Shown here: piece after piece, positions 9,697 through 17,566 of the stretch
How positions within the stretch are numbered: the first letter of the stretch is position 1
How the letters are laid out: every line of letters starts with the position of its first letter
NCBI RefSeq assembly: GCF_040640155.1
Contig: NZ_JBFABE010000021.1
Coordinates: forward strand, 48,227-112,226
Direction: 5' to 3'
Length of the DNA stretch: 64,000 nt
DNA from: Streptosporangium sp040640155
GTDB taxonomy: Bacteria; Actinomycetota; Actinomycetes; Streptosporangiales; Streptosporangiaceae
Program-made: the position numbers and the translations under genes
Notes under the pieces: model-generated
Told to the model about the DNA's origin: nothing
What the model saw: the letters and a program-made list of their open reading frames with translations, nothing else
Database searches by the model: none

Positions 9697-11211
9697 GTGA
9701 CGAGCGAGGACCGGATCGGCCTGCAGGCCGGCCGTGGCGTTCTGAGCGTCGCCGCCGGTCTGATCCTGGCCGCCCTGGCGACGGTGGGCTACACGCTGCC
9801 ACCGCCGTTCGACCCGACCCCGCTGCGCGCCGACCCGGTCTTCCAGACCCTTCCCCCGCAGCCGTCCGCCGAGGTCGCGCCGGTCGCCGCGACCGCGCCG
9901 ATCAGCACCCGCGACGTCACCGTCGTCGCCGAGGACGGCACGCGGCTGCGGGCCACGATCCGCGCGCCGCTCACGCCGGGACGGCACCCGGCGATGGTCT
10001 TCGTGCAGGGGGCCGGTGCCGGGGCGCGCGGCGACTTCACCACCCAGGCCGAGTGGCTGGCCAAGGCCGGGATCGTCACGCTCGCCTACGACAAGCGGAC
10101 CGTGGGCTACGACTTCCGGAACCGCGACTTCGCCCTGCTGGCGAGCGACGCCGTACGCGTCCTGCGGGAGCTGCGCGGGCGCGCGGACGTCGATCCGGCC
10201 AGGGTGGGGCTGTGGGGGGTGAGCGAGGGGAGCTGGGTGGTGCCCATCGCCGCCACCGAGAGCGACGAGGTCGGGTTCACCGTGCTGGTTTCGGCGCCCA
10301 ACGTCTCCCCCGTGCGGCAGGTGACGTGGGCGCTGGGCGAGCAGCTGGAGCGGCTGCACGCCCCGCCGGGGGTGCGCGAGCTGCTCATCCGGGCGATGGG
10401 CTCCGTCGACATGAACTTCCTGCGCTACGACGGCCTGCCCGCGTTGCGCGGCGTGCGGCAGCCGGTCCTCGCGCTGTACGGCACCCGGGATCCGTCGATC
10501 CCGTTCGTGGAGAGCAGCATGACCCTGACCGGCGCGCTCACCGAGGGGGGCAACCGCGACTACACGATCCGCTACCTGGAGGGCGCCGACCACGGCATGC
10601 GCCTGCGCGGCGGCGCCTTCGCGCCCGGTTACCTGCAGACGCTCGCCAACTGGATCCGGGGCCTGCCGGGCACGGCCACGCCGTCGGTGCACATCGCCGG
10701 CGCCACGCCTGTCCAGCGCCTGGAGGCCAGCGACGTGCCCGCCGCCCCCTGGTACGCCGGGGGGACGGTCATCGGGCTGGCGCTCTGCCTGGCCGCGGTC
10801 GGTTACGTGGTCGCCCCGGTGGCGGAGATGGCCGCCCGGCTGCGCGGCCGGCCGGCGGCGGAGACGAACGCCCGCGTCTGGCCGCCGATCCGGCGCCGGT
10901 TCCGCCGGATGGCGTGGACCGGGGTCGGGCTGCTGGTCTCGGTGCTGGCGTTCATCGTCCTGCTGGTGCTGTTCTCGGTCAACCAGGCGGGGGCCTGGCC
11001 GGCGGTGCTCGCCGGGTGGCTGGTCATCAGGATCCTGGCGCTGCTGATGCTCCTTCAGGAGGTCACGGGCGTGGCCGCCGTCGTCGAGGGGATGCGCGAG
11101 GGCTGGCAGCCCACGCGCGCCCAGAGCTTCGCCGTCGCCGGGGCGCTGGGCGGCAACGGCCTGCTGCTGGTGGCCGCGGCCTACTACGGCCTGTTCTCGT
11201 TCCCGCTGTAG
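9697..11211 (+). CDS. Membrane-anchored alpha/beta hydrolase
   Basis: A 504-residue protein with an N-terminal signal-anchor (about residues 13-33), a serine-hydrolase domain and four C-terminal hydrophobic helices (from ~350). The nucleophile elbow is GVSEG with Ser about 176. Asp (GTRDPSIP) and His (GADHGM) complete the triad, and FVQGAGAGARGD supplies the oxyanion loop. The domain resembles S33/dienelactone-type hydrolases and probably faces outside the membrane, acting on a small ester or peptide. I prefer the GTG at 9697 with AGGAGG-like bases just upstream, although the spacing is short. The frame is open further upstream to 9541, but that stretch overlaps sbcD and lacks family features, so the start is uncertain. 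Confidence 0.75.
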   Translation: MTSEDRIGLQAGRGVLSVAAGLILAALATVGYTLPPPFDPTPLRADPVFQTLPPQPSAEVAPVAATAPISTRDVTVVAEDGTRLRATIRAPLTPGRHPAMVFVQGAGAGARGDFTTQAEWLAKAGIVTLAYDKRTVGYDFRNRDFALLASDAVRVLRELRGRADVDPARVGLWGVSEGSWVVPIAATESDEVGFTVLVSAPNVSPVRQVTWALGEQLERLHAPPGVRELLIRAMGSVDMNFLRYDGLPALRGVRQPVLALYGTRDPSIPFVESSMTLTGALTEGGNRDYTIRYLEGADHGMRLRGGAFAPGYLQTLANWIRGLPGTATPSVHIAGATPVQRLEASDVPAAPWYAGGTVIGLALCLAAVGYVVAPVAEMAARLRGRPAAETNARVWPPIRRRFRRMAWTGVGLLVSVLAFIVLLVLFSVNQAGAWPAVLAGWLVIRILALLMLLQEVTGVAAVVEGMREGWQPTRAQSFAVAGALGGNGLLLVAAAYYGLFSFPL

Positions 11212-11341
11212 AACCAGGGCCGCTCAGGTCGCGGGGGACGCGCAGGTCCCCTCGGGTCGCGGAAGGCGACGCGCGGGCCCCCTCGGGCCCTCTCGGGCCA
11301 CCGGCGGGACGGCTGGCGCCGCCCGTTCACGGGGAGCCGGG

Positions 11342-12385
11342 TCAGAGGTGGCCGCCGAGCCAGCGGTCGATCTCGGCGAGCACGCGCTCGCGGACCGGCG
11401 CGGGCGAGAGCACCAGGTCGTGCATGCCGCCCGCGACCCGCACGCACGTCACGTGCGAGCCGATGCTGGTCGACCAGCGGGCGATCTGCCGGGGGTCGAG
11501 CACCACGTCGGCGCCGCGCGCCTCCGGGGCGAAGGCGCGCAGCCGCAGCCCCCTCTCCGCGCACAGCACCAGCACCGGCACGTCCACCCGCAGGCCGCCG
11601 TGCAGCCTGCGCTGTGCCCGGCGGACCGCCGCCAGCCAGGCCGCGTGCACCGGGAACCCGCCGATGGGCTTCCACTCCAGGTCGAAGTCCCACTCGCCGT
11701 GGTGGGTGCGGTGCAGGCTCGCGCCGTACGCGGTGGCGGGCGTCAGGGGCAGCACGGCGCGGGCCGGCAGCCTGGACAGCGGGCCGCCCAGCAGGTCGGC
11801 CGCCGCCCGCAGGGGGGACGGGACGTTGAGGTCGAGGAAGGGGCTGTTGAGCACCAGCGCCTGGACCAGTCCCCGGCCGCGGACCCGGTCGGCCCAGAGC
11901 GGGGCGATCAGACCCCCGGTGGAGTGGGCGTTGAGGACGACCCGCTCGTGCCCGTCCCGCTCGCGGACGACCCGTACGGCCTCGTCGATCTCCGGGAAGT
12001 ACTCGGTGAGGCTGCGCACGAACCCGCGGGTCTGGTGCGGCAGCAGCGAGCGGCCGTACTTGCGCAGGTCGAGGCCGTAGAAGTCGAAGCCGCGGGCGAC
12101 GAAGTGGTCGGCCAGGTGGGTCTGGAAGAAGTAGTCGGTGAAGCCGTGCACGTACAGCACGGCTCCGCGGGCGGGTCCGGTGGCGCGCCGCCGCACCAGC
12201 GAGGCCACCACCGGCCCCTCGTGGTCGTCGGCCATCGGCAGGACCGTGAGCTCGTAGCCGTGGCCGAGAACGTCGGGGGCGGGTCGGTCGAGAGCGGGCA
12301 CGTCGGGGGCGGGCACGCCAGGGGCGGGCACGCCAGGGGCGGGCACGCCAGGGGCGGGCACGCCAGGGGCGGGAAGGTCGGACAT
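11342..12385 (-). CDS. Alpha/beta hydrolase (serine lipase/esterase-like) with repeat N-terminus
   Basis: A 347-residue hydrolase related to monoacylglycerol lipase or lysophospholipase (Hydrolase_4 type). Features are the oxyanion loop YVHGFTDYF (about 79-87), nucleophile motif AHSTGG with Ser about 155 (Ala replaces the first Gly of GxSxG), and the C-terminal MHDLVLS His. The first 40 residues are a PAPGV pentapeptide repeat, probably a flexible non-catalytic tail. There is no signal peptide, so it is cytoplasmic. The ATG used is the only one that keeps the repeat at the extreme N-terminus. It starts 5 bp after the crotonase stop, so it is likely co-transcribed with that gene. Their pairing suggests fatty-acyl metabolism (inference). 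Confidence 0.8.
   Translation of the reverse strand: MSDLPAPGVPAPGVPAPGVPAPGVPAPDVPALDRPAPDVLGHGYELTVLPMADDHEGPVVASLVRRRATGPARGAVLYVHGFTDYFFQTHLADHFVARGFDFYGLDLRKYGRSLLPHQTRGFVRSLTEYFPEIDEAVRVVRERDGHERVVLNAHSTGGLIAPLWADRVRGRGLVQALVLNSPFLDLNVPSPLRAAADLLGGPLSRLPARAVLPLTPATAYGASLHRTHHGEWDFDLEWKPIGGFPVHAAWLAAVRRAQRRLHGGLRVDVPVLVLCAERGLRLRAFAPEARGADVVLDPRQIARWSTSIGSHVTCVRVAGGMHDLVLSPAPVRERVLAEIDRWLGGHL
12296..12370. repeat. 15-bp tandem repeat, about five copies
   Basis: Four identical copies of gggcacgccaggggc plus one diverged copy. On the minus strand they encode GVPAP repeats immediately after the start codon of the hydrolase gene. The array is in frame, so copy-number changes would not break the gene. 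Confidence 0.9.
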
Positions 12386-12390
12386 GACGG

Positions 12391-13284
12391 TCAGTGTCGC
12401 TCGTCGGGCCGCTCGTAGGGGTTGTCCGGCCAGGAGGGGACCGCCTCGGGGAGGTCTCCCGAGACCTTCATCGGGAACGTCGCCGCCCGCTTCTCCAGGA
12501 ACGCCGTGACGCCCTCGGCGGCGTCCGGGGCCGAGCCGAGCGCGTTCATCAGGATCGAGTCGGCGCGGTGCGCCTCCCACGGGGAGGCGGCCGACAGGCC
12601 CGACCACATCAGCCGGCGGATCGCGGCGACCGAGACGGCGGAGGTGTTGTCGGCGATCTCCCGGGCGAGCGCGTACGCGGCCGGGAGCAGCTCGTCCGGG
12701 GCGAGGACCCTGGAGACCAGCCGCCCCCGGAGCGCCTCGTCGGCGGGGAACACCCTGCCGGTCGCGGCCCACTCCATGGCCTGGGAGATGCCGACCAGGC
12801 GGGGCAGGAACCAGCTCGAGGCGGCCTCGGTCACGATGCCGCGGCGGGCGAAGACGAAGCCGAACCTGGCGGTGTCGGAGGCGAGCCTGATGTCCATCGG
12901 GAGCGTCATCGTCACCCCGACGCCCACGGCCGGGCCGTTGATCGCGGCGATGACCGGCTTGAGCGACCTGGCGATCCGGAGCGCGACCGTGCCGCCGCCG
13001 TCGCGGGGCGAGCCGTCGACGGTGTCCCGCCCGGCGTACATCTCGCCGGTCCTGCGGTGGTCGAAGGTCTCTCCCCCGCCCGAGAGGTCGGCGCCCGCGC
13101 AGAAGGCGCGGCCCCTGCCGGTGACGACGACGGCGCGCACCCCGTCGTCGGCGTCGGCCAGGTCGAAGGCGTCGATCAGCTCGCCTCGCATGACGTAGGT
13201 GAAGGCGTTGAGGCGGTGCGGGCGGTCGAGAGTGATCGTGGCGACGCCATCCGCCACCTCGTACTGGATCTCCGTGAAGGCCAT
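12391..13284 (-). CDS. Enoyl-CoA hydratase/isomerase (crotonase) family protein
   Basis: A 297-residue crotonase-fold enzyme. The CoA-binding/oxyanion segments are clear: LDRPHRLNAFT (20-30), GRAFCAGADLSGGG (57-70) and INGPAVGVGVTMTLPMDIRLA (about 112-132), followed by GFVFARRGIVTEAASSWFLPRLVG with the candidate catalytic Glu. It would hydrate or isomerise an acyl-CoA in fatty-acid or aromatic-acid breakdown. The exact substrate is not readable. The start ATG (AFTEIQYEVADGVATITLDRP) fits the family N-terminus. It lies upstream of the hydrolase gene on the same strand. The 139 bp between it and the LCP gene form a divergent promoter region with AT-richer sequence near 13290-13390. Confidence 0.9.
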   Translation of the reverse strand: MAFTEIQYEVADGVATITLDRPHRLNAFTYVMRGELIDAFDLADADDGVRAVVVTGRGRAFCAGADLSGGGETFDHRRTGEMYAGRDTVDGSPRDGGGTVALRIARSLKPVIAAINGPAVGVGVTMTLPMDIRLASDTARFGFVFARRGIVTEAASSWFLPRLVGISQAMEWAATGRVFPADEALRGRLVSRVLAPDELLPAAYALAREIADNTSAVSVAAIRRLMWSGLSAASPWEAHRADSILMNALGSAPDAAEGVTAFLEKRAATFPMKVSGDLPEAVPSWPDNPYERPDERH

Positions 13285-13423
13285 GACCGAATCTTATTCC
13301 AGAGAAAAAGCCCGATAAGTCCGTATGAGCTTCTTGAGTTGTTCACCGACTTGTCGCTCACGACGGTGTTTCACCCCCCTAATATCTCTCTGCGACGGTG
13401 ACGGACGAGGAAACGGGGGGCAG

Positions 13424-14959
13424 GTGCGGGACAGACCACGGCCGTCCGGAGTCGGGGCGGTCATCGGCTGGACGGCACTGGCCGCCGTCGCCCCGGGCGC
13501 GGCGCACCTGCGCGCGGGATGGCGCAGGACCGGCCTGGCCCTGCTGTCCGGGTACGCCGTGCTGCTGCTGGCCCTGCTCTGGGTGGTGCTCACCTCCGAC
13601 CTGGGCGCCCTCGCCGGGCAACTGGCCGCCTCCTCCTCGAACGTGACCATGGTCATCGCGGCCTCGGCGGTGCTGGGTCTCGCCTGGTTCGCGCTGATCG
13701 TGCACTCGTTCACGGTGATGAACCCCGGCCGCCTGCCCAGGGCCGGGCAGGCGGTCGCGGGGAGCCTGGCAGGTCTGCTCGCGGTGACCGTGCTGCTGCC
13801 CTTCGGTCTGGTCGGGCAGTCCGCGGCGGTGTCGCAGTCGGCGGTCACCGACATCTTCGACGCCCCCTCCACGCCGGGTCCCGGCGGCGGTGGCACGGGC
13901 AAGCCGGACGATCCGTGGTCGGGCCGCTCGCGGGTGAACATCCTGCTGCTCGGCGGCGACGCCGACACCCATCGGGAGGGTGTGCGCACCGACAGCATCA
14001 ACGTGGCCAGCGTGGACGTCCGGACCGGCAACACCGTGCTGCTCAGCCTGCCGCGCAACCTGGAGAACGTCCGCTTCGTCCCGGGCTCGCCCATGGCGAG
14101 GCGCTTCCCCGACGGCTTCCGGCTGCCGGTCAACCCGGACGGCTCGCGCGAGGACCTGCTCTTCGCGGTCTGGGAGTACGCCGACGCCCACCCGGAGATC
14201 TTCGGGGGGCGCAGGCACCAGGGCACCAGGACGCTCATCGACACGGTCGGGTACACGCTGGGGCTGAAGATCGACTGGTACGCCCTGGTCAACATGTGGG
14301 GCTTCGCCCGGCTGATCGACGCGATCGGCGGCGTGACGCTGACCGTGCCCCAGGACGTGGTCTTCGGCAGGTACAACGAGGGCCTGGTCAAGGCGGGCAC
14401 CCGCCGCCTGCGCGGCGCCGACGCGATGTGGTTCGCCCGCTCGCGCACCAACAGCGACGACTACACCCGGATGGGCCGTCAGCGCTGCGTGCTGGGCGCC
14501 CTGCTGTCCCAGGCGGACCCGGCGACCGTGCTGTCCCGGCTCAACCAGGTCGCGACGGCCACGAAGGAACTGCTGAGGACCGACATCCCGCGCCCGATGC
14601 TGGAGCACCTCGTCCCGCTGGTGCTGAAGGTGAAGAACGCGAAGGTGACCAGCGTCCAGTTCGTCCCGCCGCTGATCAACACCGGCTACCCCGACTGGGA
14701 CAAGATCCGTAAGGTCACCGCGAAGGCCCTGCGCGCCTCGGCCGCCCCCAAGCGCCCGCTCACCGCCACCGCGGCCCCCTCGGCCACACCCGGGACCACC
14801 CTCGCCGCCACGCCCGGAACCGGGGACACCGCGACGGCCACCGGCGGCCCGGGGACCGGCGAGGGCACCGCGTCCGCCCGGACCCCCCGTCCCCGGGCGA
14901 GCGCCACCGCCAAGCCGGACCCGTCCGCCGCGAAGGGCATCACCGAGGGCTGCGCCTGA
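13424..14959 (+). CDS. LytR-CpsA-Psr (LCP) family cell-wall glycopolymer ligase
   Basis: An LCP phosphotransferase that attaches teichoic-acid-like or polysaccharide chains from a lipid carrier to peptidoglycan, acting on the outer face of the membrane. From the GTG at 13424 the protein is 511 residues. Three hydrophobic helices lie in the first ~130 residues, then a Pro/Gly linker, then the catalytic domain (about 165-400). Diagnostic elements are RSRVNILLLGGDA, RTDSINVASVDVRTGNTVLLSLPRN, DRLIDAIGGVTLTVPQDV (as ARLIDAIGG) and RLRGADAMWFARSR. The last ~80 residues are Thr/Ala/Pro-rich. An open frame continues upstream to 13325, but it lacks an RBS and family sequence. Having three membrane helices rather than one is typical of the longer actinobacterial form. 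Confidence 0.9.
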   Translation: MRDRPRPSGVGAVIGWTALAAVAPGAAHLRAGWRRTGLALLSGYAVLLLALLWVVLTSDLGALAGQLAASSSNVTMVIAASAVLGLAWFALIVHSFTVMNPGRLPRAGQAVAGSLAGLLAVTVLLPFGLVGQSAAVSQSAVTDIFDAPSTPGPGGGGTGKPDDPWSGRSRVNILLLGGDADTHREGVRTDSINVASVDVRTGNTVLLSLPRNLENVRFVPGSPMARRFPDGFRLPVNPDGSREDLLFAVWEYADAHPEIFGGRRHQGTRTLIDTVGYTLGLKIDWYALVNMWGFARLIDAIGGVTLTVPQDVVFGRYNEGLVKAGTRRLRGADAMWFARSRTNSDDYTRMGRQRCVLGALLSQADPATVLSRLNQVATATKELLRTDIPRPMLEHLVPLVLKVKNAKVTSVQFVPPLINTGYPDWDKIRKVTAKALRASAAPKRPLTATAAPSATPGTTLAATPGTGDTATATGGPGTGEGTASARTPRPRASATAKPDPSAAKGITEGCA

Positions 14960-15024
14960 GCGTCGCGCCCGGGTACCGGCGCTCGCCGGGCGCCTGGCCC
15001 GGCGCGTCCGGTCCGGCGCGTCCG

Positions 15025-17526
15025 TCACCGGCCGCCTGCCGTCGGCCCTCCACCGAGCCGTACGGTGACCGTCGCCGAGCCCCCGTCCCGCAGGGCCGCC
15101 CTGCCGAAGGTGAGCGTGAGACCGGCGCCGGTCGTGGCGCCCGTCAGCAGCCCGTGACCGCGCAGCACCCCGGTCACCGGCCGGTCCCACGTCACGGTCA
15201 GGGTGTCCAGGTCGCGTCGCGGGTCGGACACGGTCAGCGTGGCCGTACCGTCGTCCGCCTCCCGGACCAGGAGCGCGCACGGCGCGGAGGCGGCCAGGCC
15301 GCCGACGGCCCCGCCGTTCCAGAAGACGACGGCGGACAGGCCGAGCGAGGGGACCCGCACCCCCTGCCGCCGGGCGGTGTTGTCGAGCACCCTCATCCAG
15401 CCGGGGCCGGCCGCCCGCGACCGGGTCGCGGCCAGGCTCGCCCCCGGCAGGAGCACGTAGAGGTACCCGGCCGAGACGGGGTCGACGCCGTGGTCGAACC
15501 ACAGGGTCGTGTAGTCGCGCGCAGGCGTCCCCGTCCCCGCCTCCGCCCGCGTCCCGTCCGCGGCGCGTCTCTCGCGCAGTGTGCGCAACCCCGAGGCGCA
15601 GGGCAGGACGTAGCCGCCGTGCCCCTCCAGGTGCGCCCAGCCCGCCTCCTCGTCCAGGGTCAGGGGGGCGCCGGTCCTGCGGTTGTCCACGATCGTCTCG
15701 ACGGGCACACCGTCCTCGCCGGTGATCCCGGCACCCAGGCAGACGACGGCGTCGTCGAGGAAGAACCACGACTTGAACGCCTCCATCGTGCTTTCGAGGC
15801 CGTTCAGGTGCTGGCCGACCGCCGCGTACACGCCGTCGGTGGCGCCACCCACCCAGCGGACCGGGGGGCGGGTGTCCCCCCACGCCCCGCCGGCGCCGTC
15901 CGCGAGCCGCCGGGTGGAGACGGTCGTGCCCGGCAGCCGGTAGGGGTCGACCGTGGACCAGAAGGAGTCGGAGTACTGGTCGCCGTGGTCCTCACCCCAC
16001 CAGTAGAGCATTCCCGAGCCGGTGTGCCAGCCGCGCAGGTTCTCGCCGTTGCCGTGCTCGTAGTGGCCGACCCGGTCCGAGGCCATGCTGAGGGCCGCGC
16101 ACCAGCCCGGCCGGCGATGGACGGCACGGGCGCTCGCCGGCAGGAGCCGGTGCCCGGCGGGCTCGGCTGCGGCGGGGATCGCGTCGTCGTCCAGGACGGC
16201 GGCCAGGCGGGCGTGGGCTCCCAGGTCGTCGCGCCCGGCCGCGGCGAGCATGGGCCGGTGGACGTCCCGCAGCGCCCACCCCTTGACCATGGAGCGCCAG
16301 CGGGCCCGCTCTGCGGCCGAGGCCGCCTCGCCCAGCAGCAGGATCGACAGGGCGATCCCGCGCCCCCTGTCGTGGTCGCCGTACGGCCGCCTGCCGATCC
16401 CCCGGCCGGCGACGAGGTCCATGCAGAAGCCGTCGTGGACGAACGGCGCGAACGACCTCTCGACCATGTCGAGGACGACCTGCCTGGCCGGGTCGGCGAT
16501 CTCCCAGGGCGAGCCGCGCAGCACCGCGAACAGTGTCGCCAGGCCCGACAGCAGAACCACCCCGTAGCCGCCCTGGTAGGGGACGGAGGTGTGCTGGAGG
16601 AACGAGCCGTCCCGGTGGAAGCCGTCGCCCTCCTCGACGTGGGGGAAGACCGGGGAGAGCGCCGAGGCCGCCAGCGCGACCCCTCCCGGGTCGGACCCGA
16701 GGACGGCGCGCAGCAGCGTCACGACGCACAGGTCCACCCGGTTGGCGCCGGTGCTGGTGCCGTCGTAGTCGCGCAGGCGGCACGCGGGCACGAAGTGCTC
16801 CGCCGCCCGCCGCAGCGGTCCGCTCTCCCGCTCGGTCAGGTGCGGGCCGATCAGCACGGCCGCGTCCAGGAGCCTGCGGGGCACGCCGATCTGCCAGTCC
16901 CACCAGTTGCCCGTCGCCTCCGCGCCCGCGGCGTACACCCGGCGGCGGTAGTGGTCGATCCCGGCCGCGACGGCCGCGGCCAGGTCCGCGTCACCGGTCA
17001 GGCCGGTCCCGGGCAGGGCGTACGCGCGGGCCATGCTCCGCAGCCGCGCCGGGGTGGCGGTGAAGGAGGGGAACGGCAGGCCGGGCCAGAGCGACGAGGC
17101 GGCCGGCGCCATGGTGTCCCGGTACCGCGCCGCGGTCCCGCCCAGTCTCGCCAGCCGGGTCCGGTAGGGCTCGGCCGAGGCGTCGAAGCCCGACCCCGCC
17201 GTGACGTCCCGCCATCGGTCGCGCAACAGGGCGAAGACATCCGGGACACCGGGGGTAGCGGGGGCGCCGGGGGCGCCCGGGGCGCCGTCCCGCGACGGTG
17301 CGGAGCCCGCCGGTACGGGCCGGACCGCCGGCGTGCGCGAGGACAGGCCCGTGACGCGCGCGATCTCGGCCGGGATCAGCGCTCCGGCCGCGGCGGCCCC
17401 GCCGAGCCGGAGAAGCGACCGCCTGGAACATCCGCTCACCCCCGGATTGTCGCTCAAGGGGGGTTGCGGCCGGGCAGCGGGCCGGTCACGGTCGGCACCT
17501 CCCCCGGACATCTCGGACGGCGACAC
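15025..17526 (-). CDS. Tat-exported family 8 polysaccharide lyase
   Basis: A PL8-type lyase (hyaluronate, chondroitin or xanthan lyase family), about 833 residues. The twin-arginine signal SRRSLLRLGGAAAAGAL (about 34-50) indicates folded export. The alpha/alpha toroid contains STGANRVDLC with the catalytic Asn and LQHTSVPYQGGYG with the catalytic His and Tyr. Further on are NGENLRGWHTGSGMLYWWG and QYSDSFW, then beta-sandwich domains to the C-terminus. It cleaves uronic-acid polysaccharides by beta-elimination, and the substrate cannot be told from sequence. The start is uncertain. GTG at 17526 gives a long N-region, and a GTG just before SGCSRRS would give a more usual Tat peptide. A Gly-Ala-Pro collagen-like stretch follows the signal. 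Confidence 0.88.
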   Translation of the reverse strand: MSPSEMSGGGADRDRPAARPQPPLSDNPGVSGCSRRSLLRLGGAAAAGALIPAEIARVTGLSSRTPAVRPVPAGSAPSRDGAPGAPGAPATPGVPDVFALLRDRWRDVTAGSGFDASAEPYRTRLARLGGTAARYRDTMAPAASSLWPGLPFPSFTATPARLRSMARAYALPGTGLTGDADLAAAVAAGIDHYRRRVYAAGAEATGNWWDWQIGVPRRLLDAAVLIGPHLTERESGPLRRAAEHFVPACRLRDYDGTSTGANRVDLCVVTLLRAVLGSDPGGVALAASALSPVFPHVEEGDGFHRDGSFLQHTSVPYQGGYGVVLLSGLATLFAVLRGSPWEIADPARQVVLDMVERSFAPFVHDGFCMDLVAGRGIGRRPYGDHDRGRGIALSILLLGEAASAAERARWRSMVKGWALRDVHRPMLAAAGRDDLGAHARLAAVLDDDAIPAAAEPAGHRLLPASARAVHRRPGWCAALSMASDRVGHYEHGNGENLRGWHTGSGMLYWWGEDHGDQYSDSFWSTVDPYRLPGTTVSTRRLADGAGGAWGDTRPPVRWVGGATDGVYAAVGQHLNGLESTMEAFKSWFFLDDAVVCLGAGITGEDGVPVETIVDNRRTGAPLTLDEEAGWAHLEGHGGYVLPCASGLRTLRERRAADGTRAEAGTGTPARDYTTLWFDHGVDPVSAGYLYVLLPGASLAATRSRAAGPGWMRVLDNTARRQGVRVPSLGLSAVVFWNGGAVGGLAASAPCALLVREADDGTATLTVSDPRRDLDTLTVTWDRPVTGVLRGHGLLTGATTGAGLTLTFGRAALRDGGSATVTVRLGGGPTAGGR

Positions 17527-17566
17527 CGCCCGGGGCCACTACACCGGGGTCTACGTCGTCCCGCCG

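Noticed and set aside
12296..12370. CRISPR-like array
   Set aside because: Units are 15 bp with no spacers, in frame in a coding gene, so it is a tandem repeat. The same holds for the 1567, 30318 and 31895 arrays.
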